A stretch of DNA of 64,000 nt, taken from Rhipicephalus microplus. Lineage: Eukaryota; Arthropoda; Arachnida; Ixodida; Ixodidae. Location of the stretch: the NCBI RefSeq assembly GCF_043290135.1, contig NC_134701.1, forward strand, positions 99,130,202 through 99,194,201. The letters are read 5' to 3'. How positions within the stretch are numbered: position 1 is the first letter of the stretch; each line of letters opens with the position of its first letter. The notes beneath the pieces were generated by a model that saw only the letters and a program-made list of their open reading frames with translations, had not been told where the DNA came from and made no database searches. The position numbers and the translations under genes are program-made. Of this stretch, positions 9,624-21,240 are shown piece by piece.

Positions 9624-10604
9624 CTGAAAAAAAGTAGTAAAAGACATGCATCAAATATTGTTTCATTTGGGAGCAGTGAAGTCAGGTTAAGAACAGCCAA
9701 TTGGGAATCAGCTTAATTATGTGCCTACAGCAAATCTCAAACGGCGTTATTGAGGTTGTCGAAATTTTCGTCGATTGGTATTAACGTCGATATGTGACTT
9801 CAACGGCATGCCAAGTTTTCACAGCGCATAAAGATTTCATGATGAAGAATAATGACAACGCTAACGAGAGCATACAGCATTTATGATTGTCTTTTACAAT
9901 ATTCAGTTTTGCGAAGGTTTTGCATGACGAAAGAAATCTGAAAGATTTGGGTCTTTCCTCCTCCAATTGTTCTGTCCATATGTAAATTGCTCGCTTGATG
10001 GTGTGCTTTTAAAATAGTACGTTCAGAGGAGAGGTGAAGCAAGTGACGCAGTGATGTGGGCTGACTTTTTTTTTTTGAGGCGTGCGGGAAGGGGGGGGGG
10101 GGTCCGCTTATCTGAATTGGAGGCCGGGCAAGCGAATATGGTCGTCAATATGGGCTCCCTACGCCCGGCCTAAAAAATTCTGTGCGCAACCGCCTGGCTA
10201 TGCCAGTGAAGTGATGCGACAATGATTTGTTCACTTACTGATTTACATACACTTTACAGCTCTAAAAAATGCGGCCCAAGCCCCCAACACTCAGCCGTTA
10301 ACGTTACATAAAGCCAATGGTAGAAAACTGCCAGTATGAGGGCAACTAACACCCCGCCCCCAATGTTTTTTCAAGCGATGTAGTGTTGCGGAAATGAACT
10401 TTCAACTGCAAAAGTACACTGGCACTGCAGCGGTGACAGGGGAAGCAAGAGGGTATGCAGGCGGTAATAATAGAGGTAATTTAGTCCGATACGGCTAGCA
10501 ATGGATACGGTAAATAAGAAAGAGCAAATCATTTCTCTTTAATTAGCGCAACCACTCAACAATGTATTTTAAGAGCATTAAATGTTGCTGGAAATGCCAC
10601 TCAC
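9624..10604. other. Unassigned DNA with short homopolymers
   Basis: Between the two candidate exons I see no further convincing exon. A run of eleven T at 10066-10076 and twelve G at 10091-10102 are simple homopolymers. Nothing else in this stretch is supported. Confidence 0.4.
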
Positions 10605-10728
10605 CTGCACGCTGATGCATGCACAGTCCTTTGTCCGACGAGCGAACAGGCTTGCAGATAGCTGAAGACGTGTTTACGATGTGTTTGTTCCACCCAGCAG
10701 CAAAATCCAAAACAACTTCACGCTCCAT
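10605..10728 (-). CDS. Tentative first coding exon
   Basis: A Met codon at 10728 opens a minus-strand frame of 41 codons (beginning MEREVVLDFAAGWNKHI). The frame runs into a consensus donor, GCAG then GTGAGT, at 10605/10604, in phase 1. An in-frame TAG lies seven codons upstream of the Met, so the start is well defined. The phase is compatible with the 9614 acceptor of the next candidate exon. CpG-richer DNA upstream (10.75-11.4 kb) could hold a promoter. No protein family is recognised. Confidence 0.3.
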
Positions 10729-11882
10729 AAAGATAAATATACACTAACCTTCATCACGAATAAGTAGAAACGCAAATCTGCGACACACACACACGATCAA
10801 AACATAGCTCACAAGCTCGCATGTCCATGTGCTCGCCGACCACAGACCATATGAATATGAGTAGTGCGAACGCGAACCTAGTTGCGCCGAAAAAAAAAAA
10901 ACGTCGAGCAGTGGCAGCACAGGCGTCAGCGCAATGCTTTCAGTGTGTTTTCCTAATACACTTATAAAAAAACTGAGGTACACTAAAACTCATAACTAAA
11001 TATAAAAAATGGAGTGTAATTTTTCTTAGGTGCTAGTAAACATAAACACTGAATAAAAATTACTTTGTAAATTACATCGCTTACTACACTAGCGCCACAC
11101 TTGTCGGGCGGGCGCAGATGGCGCAGCTTTGTGTACGGCTGATGAAAAGCGCGTCTGGGTCCGCTTTTTTTTTCTTCTTCTCCGAAATATCTAGGAGCGG
11201 GGGGGGGGGCTCTTTATGCACGTGTTTCGGTGCTTGATCGACTTTAACGCCCTTCTTTCGTGGACGAACGGTGTGTCTAGGCTTTTTTTTATCGTTGTTT
11301 TGCACGTGTTTCGGCGTTTGGTCCGCTTTGACGTGCCAACTCTCCATTCTGCTGCTGCGTGTGTTAGGTACTTGCCGTAGCACTATTCTCAGGCCTTCTG
11401 TGTTCAGCCAGCGCTGCTATCTTATTATCTGCGGATGCGAAAATAAATCACTGTTTTGGTTTGGTGAAGTTTGGCACACAGAACAAACAATAATCTGGCC
11501 CAGGAATATCAATGTGGGCGGCATGCATATTTGTGTGCGGTGTCCTGCCGGAGAGTAACCGTTGCGTGACGAGAGCATTTACAGCGGTTCCTTCTTCCGT
11601 TGCTCCCTTACAAACTTAGATGAATATAGTTGCTCCCCCATTCTCGAACAAGTCGGCCATCTTGTTCCGCTTAGTCTTTTCGGAGAGTAACAGTCGGTCT
11701 GAAGGAGTAAAAACAGCCGTTGTTCCCATTTCGGCCGTTTTTGGCTTAGAGTGCTCACTCAACAACGCTTTGATGGCATCAGAAAAAAAACGCGGCCGCA
11801 GTCGATTAGTAACTCCCGAGGTGCTCCATGCCGTAAAACCCGGTTGTAAAACATGCAACGTCTTTTGCGGTAGCAGAAGGTA
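10729..11882. other. Unassigned DNA; GTTACTC/GTTGCTC motif cluster at 11.53-11.76 kb
   Basis: Locally GC-richer than its surroundings, with several homopolymers (A12 near 10890, T9 near 11167, G10 near 11201). The words GAGTAAC, GTTGCTCC and GTTACTC-like variants recur between 11534 and 11760 in both orientations, as they do at the left edge of the window. That suggests a dispersed repeat that I cannot name. Short lysine/proline-rich frames here (for example minus 11084-11383) look like composition artefacts. The right end abuts the broken end of Gypsy-1. Confidence 0.35.
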
Positions 11883-12330
11883 ACGCAGCTGTTTAAGCGT
11901 ACCGCGTTATGTGGTTGATAGCGACAATCACCCAGCGGTTGCTACTCGAAGTATAGGGAAGCGGACCGTAAACGTCGATTCCGACACGATCGAAAGCTCG
12001 TGCTGGACATGGCAATGGCTGCAAGGAACCTGCGGCATGTTTAGTGGGCATTTTGCGTCACTGACACGTAAGTGAAGACCTTACGTAACTGCGAACGAAA
12101 CGGTACATAGCGCGCCAGTAGTACTGCAGCCGCAAGCGAGTGTATGTTTTTTACACACCAGCGTGGCCACATTGCGGATCATCGTGGAACGTGGCACAGA
12201 TGTCAGAGTGCAGGTGTCGGGGAATGGCGAGCAACCACCTACGGCCGATCAAGCTGTAGTTTCTGCGGTAAAGCAGGTTATCCCGAATAGTGAAGTGTCC
12301 TGCTTGACGGCGAAGCGTCCTGAAAACTGG
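11883..12330 (-). pseudogene. Gypsy-1 integrase N-terminus, truncated
   Basis: Following RNase H, the minus strand shows the end of the HHCC zinc-binding region (RSYVRSSLTCQ) and then the start of the catalytic core (FDRVGIDVYGP, containing the first catalytic aspartate, then NRWVIVAINHITRYA). The sequence loses integrase identity at about 11883, so the second aspartate, the glutamate and the C-terminal domain are missing. The adjoining sequence is not retroviral-like, so this is a deletion or recombination breakpoint. Confidence 0.8.
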
Positions 12331-13690
12331 AGCGGGCGTCCGGTTTGAGAGAAAGTCGAAAAGAGAAGAAATTCAAGCATCTTTGCGTTGCTCGGAAGGC
12401 ATGTCCGAAATACTGATGAACAAGGAAGCACTGGTGGAAATAGGCGAGCCGACAGACTCTGAAGCCCATGGCGAACGTGACAAGGTATCGGCGTCGGAAT
12501 GCTTCCAGCCAGAACGGTAGATAACACGGATATCGAACTTCTGTAACCGCAATGCCCAACGAGCGAGCCGACCATTAGGATCTTTTAGTGAAGATAACCA
12601 GCAAAGCGCATGGTGGTCTGTTACAATATCAAACGGACGTTCATATAAATAAGGCCGAAATGTTCCGATTGACCAAATAATGGCGAGGCACTCGTTTTCA
12701 GTTACACTGCAATTCTTCTCGACTTTACTGAGAGTGCGGCTGGCATATGCAACGACGTACTCGTCAAAGCCATCCTTCCGTTGGGCCAGGATGGCCTCTA
12801 GCCCGACACCACTAGCGTCCGTATGAAGCTCCGTTGGAGCAGACGGATCGAAATTTCAGAGTATTGGAGGCGTGGTGAGGAGCCGTCGGAGTTCTTGAAA
12901 TGCATCATCAAACGCCTGCGACCACGCTGAGCAATCAGAACTCCCGGCAAGAAGATTAGTCAAGGGGGCGATACTGGAGGGGAAATTGCTGAAGTAGCGC
13001 CGCAAATACGAACAAAGGCCGATGAAGCTTCGAAGCTCTTTGATGGTGGTTGGCTTTGGGAACGCCGCGACTACATTAAGTTTTGTAGGGTCCGGAAGAA
13101 TGCCGTCCTTAGAAACCACATGGCCAAGAATTGCAAGCTTGCGAGCGCCGAAGTGGCATTTCTCCAAGTCAAGTTGAAGTCCCACCGTGGCAAGGCACAT
13201 AAGAACTTGCTCGACGCGGCTGAGGTGGGTCGCAAAATCACTTGAAAGTACCACAAGCAGTCCAAAGCATCATCGAGGCGCGACGGAGGGTATGCGTCTT
13301 TGCGCGTTATCTTGTTGAGTCGGCGGTAGTCAATGCAGAACCGGATGGATCCGTCTTTTTTCTTGACGAGACCAACCAGTGAATCCCAGGGACTGTTGGA
13401 GGGCTCAATGATGCCACGTTTCAACATGTCGTCCACTTGTTCGTCGATGACACGGCGTTCATCAGATGACACATGGTACTGACGCTGTCTTAGCGGGGCT
13501 TGTTGACCGGTGTCAATAGGGTGAACGACCGCAGAGGTTCGATTTAAGCCTGACTGGTTACAATCGAATGACGAGCGAAAGCGGAGCAGAAGATTTATAA
13601 TATCTCCACGCTGAGTTGGTGCGAGCTCAGAGTCGATGGCATCCGAGATGTCCAGAACATCATTAGCCGCGTTGGTAGAAGTGACAGCAC
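12331..13690 (-). pseudogene. Gypsy-1 reverse transcriptase and RNase H with internal deletion
   Basis: The RT begins with IIEPSNSPWDS and FCIDYRRLNKITRKDAYP and reaches DDALDCL, then jumps within a codon or two to the segment normally found just after YLDD ([16 protein letters not shown]). Thus the palm with motifs A to C is missing at about 13256. The connection domain ([15 protein letters not shown]) and RNase H ([55 protein letters not shown]) follow. The enzyme cannot be active. Confidence 0.85.
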
Positions 13691-13989
13691 AAATTGGGTG
13701 CGAAACCGTAGAATCGGGTATAGTAGCCGGCAGAATGCACCCGTAAGGTTCGTAGCTTCCCAGGCATCCTTCACGTAGTAGGAATGACAAGCTGTTCGAG
13801 GGAGTGCACACATAAATGGCAGCGTGACCGTTGCAAAAAACGACGACGGCAAACGTAAGCATGATATTTCGACGGCACGCAGGTGTGGCCGTTGGCATAA
13901 ACAACACAGGCGATTTCGGAAGGGAGGCACACGGACACCGAGACAACAACAGCTGAGAAAGGCGCAATGTCCACGTCAGAAGCAGCAAA

Positions 13990-14528
13990 CACTCTACACG
14001 AAGCGCCATCGTCGGGGTCATATCATGGCACAGATAACGCGAGTTCGCAACGAGCACATTCGACCAAAGCAGAACTTGACGATGGAAGGTCCCACCCAAG
14101 GATAACATCTTACGAAGAACGGAATAAAACTACAAATGCGACGACGTACATCGCACCTTGAATGACAACTCGTGCAGTGCACAAAGCGGAAGGCTGAATA
14201 TGATGGAACGTAGCTATCTGCAAAAATAGGTCGATAAGTTGCGTGGTCACTTTCTTTAAGTTTCGGCACAGTTCTCGCTAATTACAGATACGGCAGCTCC
14301 AGTGTCAACAAGTCCGTGCACCTTAATGCCATCAATATAGAGCTCGATTTCGTTCGGGAGACAGCAGATAGGTCTTGAAATTTTTGCGGCCAACACAGTT
14401 GTTACCTCCGGAACTGTGCCTGTCAGTTTTCTCCTCGCGGTGGGCTGTTGCGATGTAACATAGGAGAAATTGATCGACGACGAGGAGAAGGTGAACGGCT
14501 TGAGCCGGATGGTTGGCGACCGAGACAT
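13990..14528 (-). pseudogene. Gypsy-1 aspartic protease (retropepsin), frameshifted
   Basis: The active-site motif LVDTGAAVSVIS is visible around 14270-14310 on the minus strand, preceded by the flap-side start IDGIKVHG. The second signature DVILGWD lies in another frame near 14100. This is the gag-pol polyprotein-cleaving protease of a gypsy element. At least one frameshift separates the two halves. Confidence 0.8.
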
Positions 14529-14559
14529 ACGCCTAGAGGTGGATCAGCAGGAACGGGAT

Positions 14560-15739
14560 ATCGCGGCTGAGTGGGCATGGTGGGCATGTAATGTGAGGCC
14601 CCTGCAATGTTATGAGAAGGGAAACTGCGACGACGGCAGTGACGAGCTACGTGGTCTGGGATGCCACATAAAAAACATGTCGGCCGATTATGCGGAGTGC
14701 GCCATTGGCTGACGGTAGGGGCACTGTTCGCTGAATAAGGTACCGTAAATGGTCGTACAGGCGGGGGCGGCATATAAACGTTCTGACCTGTTTCGTATAC
14801 AGCCGGAGACGGGACGGTCAGTGAGCGGAAGGTGGCGTCGACGAATAAACGTGGCGAGTAGCTGCGTAGATGGCCGGAGACGCTGGCACACGTCGCCGAG
14901 CAACTGCTGCTGCACACGTTAGTGGTGCGGTAACAGTTGGTGGAGCCTGTGCTGGCGGCAATGCTTTAACAACTTGGGATCGAATGACCTGGCGAAGCGA
15001 AGGTAAGAAGGGTGCCATCGGCTCGGTAGTTCTTGTGATTATAGATAGCTGCCGGGTGACCTCCTCGCGTATGAATAGCTTTATGAGTGGCATCAACGCA
15101 GAGTGGTTGGCGGTGTCATGGTGATAGTCGAGAGATGAGATGTCCGCGGGGTCTTGAGCAGCCCAACATGTATAAGCGCTCTGCCCACGCAGCTCATCAT
15201 AGCTTCGGAGAGCTGAATCACCTCGGCGACCATCTGGGGACTCTTCGCAGCAAGCGTTTGGAATGCACCGTCGTCGATTCCTTTCATGATGTTCTTGATC
15301 TTGCCTACCTTGTCCAGAGTCGAATCGAAGAGCTTGCAAAGAAAGAGCACATCTTCGATATAGCTCGTGAATATTTCATCTGCTCTCTGTACTCCGCCCC
15401 ACAAGCGCTGTTCAGCACGAAGGTGGCGGACAGCAGGACGCCCAAAGACTTCTGAGAGGGTTTTTGCCAATTCCAACCAGGTACTGTAATCACTTTGATG
15501 ATTCCTGTACTATAGCTTTGCCACGCCCGTCAGGTAAAAACTCACATTTGTGAGCTTATTGGCTGCGTCCCACTTATTTTATGCGCTCACCAGTTCATAC
15601 TAGGCAATCCAGCTGTCCACATCTTGGTCCTCTGTGCCACCAAATATGGGGGGTCACGCTGCCGGAGAGCGCCAGCGCATAAGACAGGCACAGGTGCGAA
15701 ATCTGGAGTAGCGGCCTGAGAGGGCCCCGGATCAGTCAT
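14560..15739 (-). pseudogene. Gypsy-1 gag with CCHC knuckle, broken
   Basis: A Met at 15739 begins MTDPGPSQAATPDF, followed in shifting frames by gag matrix/capsid-like sequence (AKTLSEVFGRPAVRHLRAEQ, then FTSYIEDVLFLCKLFD and KIKNIMKGIDDGAFQTL). A CCHC zinc knuckle, CFLCGIPDHVARHC, sits at 14677-14636. The capsid block is clearly homologous to the Gypsy-2 gag (YVTYIQDVLALCRKAD), so the two elements belong to related families. Several stops lie between 15450 and 15700. Confidence 0.75.
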
Positions 15740-16019
15740 TGTAGACGGTCCTTGGAATGGGCGGCTGCGAAGTTCCAGGGTGAGGACCAGATCTATCGCA
15801 GCACATCCACCACTTGAAATGGATTTTTGAACAAGCAGGAGTTGACTCGGTGAACGAGAGCTTTATTTCAGAACGAGATCTATGCACCTACGACCTTCAG
15901 CTCTCTTGGGCGTTTGGATAATGAGATAGTGGGATAATGGATAACTGTATGACGAGCATAAGTGACTAGTCATAACATGAAAATTATGACATGCATCGAG
16001 AACGTTGCAAATAAAAAAA

Positions 16020-16140
16020 CAAGCGATGAAAAAATTCTGGAGCACAATGGGGACCGAACCAGGGTTGTTTGGGTCCAAGAGGGGATTGAAGTCGGGTCGG
16101 TTGCGTGGCCAGTGAATGTTCTATCACATGACCACGCCTC
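16020..16140 (-). mobile_element. tRNA-derived SINE relic
   Basis: On the minus strand an A-box-like block (TCATGTGATAGAACATTCAC, about 16134-16115) and a B-box-like block (GGTTCGGTCCC, about 16059-16049) lie at tRNA-like spacing, followed by an A/T-rich tail. RNA polymerase III box order and spacing support a tRNA-derived SINE. The intervening sequence does not fold into an obvious tRNA and there is no CCA end, so I do not call a tRNA gene. Confidence 0.45.
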
Positions 16141-16499
16141 TGCTTGTGAAAACAGGGAAGGGAACTTCTTGTGCCTGGAAATGCAGTGCAAGTTGCTTTC
16201 ATGGTTCACGAACACACGCGTCCTCTATGCATGCTTCATAGTGCAACATGAAATGTTGCAGTTATATTGCCTTGTATATCCGTTCATTGCGAACGGGCGT
16301 CAGGATATGCGATTATCATACTGGCTCCATAGTTGAAAGCCGGTACCCCACTACAAAAGGCACACACACTACTGCACCTATTGCTCTAAAGCCACGTTTC
16401 GGGTGCATGGCGAATTCCAAATGGTTTTATGCACTAAGCGTTTGAAATACGCACGTCACTACCACGTTAACTCCTCATAGCGAAGCTTTAGGGTCGCCT

Positions 16500-16850
<351 letters not shown>

Positions 16851-17149
16851 GAGCAGAAGCCTCAGGAACACCATAGTTCTATTTCCCACCAATCTGATTT
16901 CGAAAGATGGGTGTGTGCGCACTGGTAGTCGTATGTCAAATAACTACGTATTAGGGCGAGAGCAAGTCCCTAATGCTATATTCATCCAACTTTAATAGCA
17001 TTATCTAAACGCAGTGGGATTGTAGTTTCCAGAGCATTGAAGGGAGAATGTCAGCACCTGTACGTTCGTTTACCGTGATGTGGTGATGGAAAAACGTTCA
17101 TTCTGAAAAGCAGTGAGAGTTCCACTACAAAGGCACTTTGGTCGTCTTC

Positions 17150-17690
17150 TTATTCCAGAAGTTCTGTGGAGGTCATCTCTACGTCGGCGCTGGACAACAA
17201 GGAGCGCTGAGCATCCCAGTGGAGTAGCCGAGGAGGAACTCCTTCCAGGCCTCTAGTTTGAGTAGGAGAAAGAGGGATGGCAAGGCATACTACCATCATG
17301 GGGCAATTGTCGACCAGCACCCTACAATGCACACGGCAGCCATAGTATATACCCGGCACGAAACGCAGGGTTCCTGTAGGACACAGGGAAGTGTTCGTCT
17401 GAAAGCGGCTCAGAAGTTGCTCATCCGCTTAAGAGGAACCCCTTGCAGACACTGGATAAAGACTGAGCAAGGTTTCATAGTATTCGAGGATTTCGCCGTT
17501 TTGCGTAGAGGGTGAGGTTCCTGGGAGAGACGTTTGGTCAAAAATGGTAACGACCCGGGAAAGAGAAACGAGGGCAGCGGCATGAGCCGCTTTGTCACTG
17601 GGGATACCCGCCTGGCCAGAAGACCAGACTATGCAGCTGTAGTGAGGTTCAAAGTGCTATGAGGGCGCCTGAAGAAGGTTTGCGGCCAGA
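17150..17690 (-). pseudogene. LINE remnant: RNase H end and C-terminal region
   Basis: Minus-strand frames give SSGQAGIPSDKAAHAAALVS, resembling the last RNase H block of I-group LINEs (consensus W-x-P-G-H-x-G-I-x-x-N-x-x-A-D). This is followed by RADEQLL, a Cys/His-containing stretch with a CRVHC pair, and a C-terminal block ending RSLLSSADVEMTSTELLE. The order matches the C-terminus of RNase H-bearing LINEs. Several frameshifts are present and the key His and Asp are altered, so the assignment is moderate only. Confidence 0.4.
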
Positions 17691-17738
17691 GGAGCCATGG
17701 TACCATGCAGGTATTAGGAACATGCAAAGCGCAAGTCC

Positions 17739-17990
<252 letters not shown>

Positions 17991-18195
17991 ACGGTGGCTT
18001 GGAGGACTTGGCCTGGCCCATCGGCAAACGAGAGATGACATATATATTCAAAAGCTTTTCGTGTAAACACTGACAGTAAAAATACATGTAACTCATTTAC
18101 GCTACCTATTAACACAATAACAATCGAGAATCAAACTAGCGGAAGCAATACTACCTATAATAATATTATTAAAGTTATAATTTTTATAATAAAAT

Positions 18196-18369
18196 TGTCA
18201 CGGGTATAGAAAGGCACCTCAGGCACGGGTGCAGAAACGACGCAGACAGAATGAAGGCGACAATGTTGTTGTGGGGCTGCGTCTGAACTGCCCTCTTGTC
18301 TTGCACCCTTGCTTAATGTGTGCAGTGCCAGCCCACCCGGTGTTTACTTATTAAATACTCCCCGTTACA
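18196..18369 (+). repeat. Gypsy-2 5' LTR
   Basis: Begins TGTCACGGGTATAG and ends CTCCCCGTTACA. TG...CA termini and the AAAT duplication define it. ATTAAATAC near the end may be a degraded polyadenylation signal; the 3' LTR has AATAAATAC at the same place. The primer-binding site immediately downstream (TATTTCGGGTTGAAGTG) does not match a tRNA end that I can name. Confidence 0.95.
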
Positions 18370-18443
18370 TATTTCGGGTTGAAGTGCTGGGTAACATTCC
18401 GACTTTGGATCTCCGTAGTGGAGGTCAGCTTCGTCCAGCCTCG

Positions 18444-19690
18444 ATGCCTGAAGGCAGTGCGCTGTCCGTTCAGTCTACGCCTGCTCCGTCACCTGTGATC
18501 CCTTCCCATCTTCTCAATCCAGGTACATTTTGTGGCACCAACACAACTAATGTTGACGAGTGGCTCACCTTATACGAGCGCGTCAGTGAGCAATACCGGT
18601 GGGATGAGACACTTATGCTGTTCAACATCATCTTTTACCTGTGAGGGACTGCACGCGCCTGGTACGAGACGCACGAGGAAGGCCTGACGAGTTGGGACGC
18701 GTGCAAGCAGAAGCTCCGTGACTTGTTCGGCCGGTCTGTTGCTCGACAAATGAGAGCCAGGCATCAACTCGCGTCACGAGTTCAATCTTAAATTAAGTCG
18801 TACGTCACCTATATCCAAGACGTGCTTGCCTTGTGTCGGAAGGCCGACAAAGACATGACTGAACCAGACAAGGTCAGCAATGTGTTGAAAGGCATAGCCG
18901 ACGATGCCTTCGACATTCTGATATGCAAGAACTGTACCACCATTGACTCAATTGTCAGTGAATGTCGGTGGTTCGAACAAGCCAAACGCAGGAGAATCAC
19001 GCAACGTTTTTCCCGACTTCCGAACACCGCTGCGACTTCTTCCTGCTAGGATCTTGTGGTGCCACGTCCATTCGTGAATCCTCCAAACATCACAACAATT
19101 GTCCGCCAGGAGCTGGAAGCCATGGTTGCTTCCACCTATCAACCCCCTGTGCCTGATAACTCGGCCTCAATATCTCTTATTCAGGCTGTTGTGTGACAAG
19201 AGTTTGCCAAAATGGGCGTCTTAGTGCCAATAAACTCCAGCCACACACCACAGCCCATAAATCCTAACTCTCATTACCACGCCGCCCCACTAATTGCTGC
19301 TACTGCGCCGGTCCCGTGGTTCTCATCACGCTACCAAAATCCATCTGAGTAGCGCACACAAAATGATCGACCGATATGCTTTCCTTGCAGTCGCGTCGGC
19401 CATATTTCCCGCCACTGCCGCAACAGATGGCCTCTCCAGCAACATTTTCTAGACAACCACCGACCGAATCGTGGGCAGTATTCACCACCTCGTTTTTCTG
19501 ATGACCACCTTCACGAGCTGCCACCTAGCCATTCTACGCAACGCTCCGAACAATCTTACGCCGATGTCGTCACCGAGGGAACGCAGTCCAGCCGCTCGCC
19601 GTCGCCTCAGGGTCGGAAGCCCCGCTCCTATCAAAGCCGTCGCTCCCCGTCACGGGCGTATTCTGGGCAGTTCTCGGGAAACTAATAGAT
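18444..19690 (+). pseudogene. Gypsy-2 gag with CCHC knuckle
   Basis: The Met at 18444 starts MPEGSALSVQSTPAPS. Capsid-like sequence follows (NVDEWLTLYERVSEQYRWDE, then a stop, then ARAWYETHEEGLTSWDACKQ). Further on come YVTYIQDVLALCRKAD and NVLKGIADDAFDIL after another stop. The zinc knuckle CFPCSRVGHISRHC is at 19377-19418, and the Ser/Arg/Pro-rich tail ends in paired stops near 19685. Gag would package element RNA into virus-like particles. It is inactivated by at least three stops or frameshifts. Confidence 0.85.
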
Positions 19691-19714
19691 GCAGCTTCTG
19701 GAGGTGGCGCTGCA

Positions 19715-20254
19715 TTGACAACTCATATCGAAAAACATCTACTGACCACTCATTCTAAACGAAATTTGCTTGGTGTTATTATCGATGGCCTGAACGTTAC
19801 AGCTCTAATCGACACTGGTGCCCACATAACCCTTATGAGTTCACGTCTTCAATCCCGCCTGAAAAATGTTCTTACCCCTGCCATGTCTTCGACTGTGCGA
19901 GTAGCCGACGGCAGCAAAACATCAGTTCTTGGTATGTGTCCTGCCCACGTCACTGTAGCCGGCCTTCACACTTCAGTCCTCTTCGCTGTTTTAGACACTT
20001 GCCAACACGACGTGATTCTCGGCATTGACCTCTTGACCGCGCATTCAGCCCTCATTGATTGTTCAACCGGCACACTGACATCTCACCTGCAGCTCGCACA
20101 CGGCCACGGTCCGTGGAGTGTCTACGATTACCGCCTCAGGCCACTGTGTACTTTTCTATGTCGCCGTTCCCACCTGTTCCTGATGGCGACTACTTGGCAG
20201 CCCCACTCATTGACCTGGCCCTTTTCAGGAACATCATGCTTCTTCATACTATAG
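19715..20254 (+). pseudogene. Gypsy-2 aspartic protease
   Basis: The active site ALIDTGAHITLMS and the second signature HDVILGIDLLTAHSALIDC are in one continuous frame (about 19770-20070), with VRVADGSKTSVLG between them. The domain itself is nearly intact. After about 20110 the correct frame shifts (PFPPVPDGDYLAAPLIDLAL) into the linker toward RT. It is a retropepsin that would process Gag-Pol. Confidence 0.9.
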
Positions 20255-20486
20255 TGAAAATTAGTGACAACAAGATGCTGCGTCCTGTCCTCAACTTCTA
20301 CCGGTCGACCCAGGTCATTCCTCAAGGTATTGATCTAGCGGAACTCGCCACTCAGGAGAAATGTAAAATTTCATCTCTCACTCCTGACATGAAGACTAAA
20401 GGTGAAGCTGTCGCAGCCACAAAGAATAGAGCTTTCCTAGACAAAATGATATCAAATGACCTGTTACCGTTCCAAGTTGAAGCGCT

Positions 20487-21240
20487 ATGTGGTCTTCTAT
20501 ATACCTCGACATTTTTGATATCGATGACCGTTCCTTGGGCCGCACGAGCGTCGTAGCCCTCCGTATTCACACTGGCGACGCCAGTCCCCTTCATAAGCGT
20601 CCTTACCGTGTGTCTCATTCAGAGCGCCAAATAATCCAAAAGGAGGTTGAGAAAATGCTCGACAAAGACGTCATAGAGCCTTCAACCAGTCCTTGGGCTT
20701 CACCTATTGTGCCTGTTGAAAACAAGGACAACACCTGGCGGTTCTGCCTCGACTATCGCCATCTCAATCGAATAACCAAAAAGGATGTCTACCTTATACC
20801 TCGAACTGATGATGCGCTTGACTGCCTTCATAATGCCAAGTACTTCTTTTCCCTGGACCTACAATCTGAATATTGGCAAATTTCAGCCGATGACCGCGAG
20901 CGCGAGAAGACGGCATTCATAACACCCGACAGGCTTTATCAATTTAAAGTCATGTCTTTTGGGTTTCGCAATGCGCCAGCAACTTTAAAATAATGATAGA
21001 CTCCCTTCTTCGCGGTTTTAAATGGTTGACGTGCCTGTGGTATCTAGACGATGTCATCGTTTTCTCGCCAATCTTGGAAAGCCATCTTTCACGTCTGTTG
21101 GCCATCATTGACGTTTTTCCTTTAGCTGTGCTGACCTCCAGCTTAACGCGTCTAAGTGCATCTTTGGGCACCGTCAGATAAAGCTACTTGGCCACATTGT
21201 TGACGCTGCTGGTGTACGACCCGACCCTGATAAAGTCCGC
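20487..21240 (+). pseudogene. Gypsy-2 reverse transcriptase
   Basis: Motifs in order are VIEPSTSPWASPIVPVE, WRFCLDYRHLNRITKKD, FFSLDLQSEYWQI (motif A), and FKVMSFGFRNAPATLK (motif B) ending at a stop at about 20991. YLDDVIVFS follows at 21041 in another frame (motif C), then HIVDAAGVRPDPDKV. All catalytic aspartates are still present, but the frame is broken between motifs B and C. Confidence 0.92.

Larger units (their letters stand above)
11883..15860 (-). mobile_element. Gypsy-1: decayed Ty3/gypsy LTR retrotransposon, LTRs not found
   Basis: On the minus strand the order is gag with a CCHC knuckle, aspartic protease, reverse transcriptase, RNase H, then integrase. This is the Ty3/gypsy order, with integrase after RNase H. 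Many frameshifts and stops are present, part of RT is deleted near 13256, and the element stops abruptly inside the integrase core at about 11883, so the 3' end and 3' LTR are missing. An AATAAAG signal near 15853 upstream of gag may be a remnant of the 5' LTR, but no LTR pair could be recognised. Gag and pol are recognisably related to Gypsy-2 in the same window. Confidence 0.85.

Noticed and set aside
11084..11383. Lys/Pro-rich minus-strand frame
   Set aside because: It depends on homopolymer A and C runs and has no domain or codon bias that I can support.
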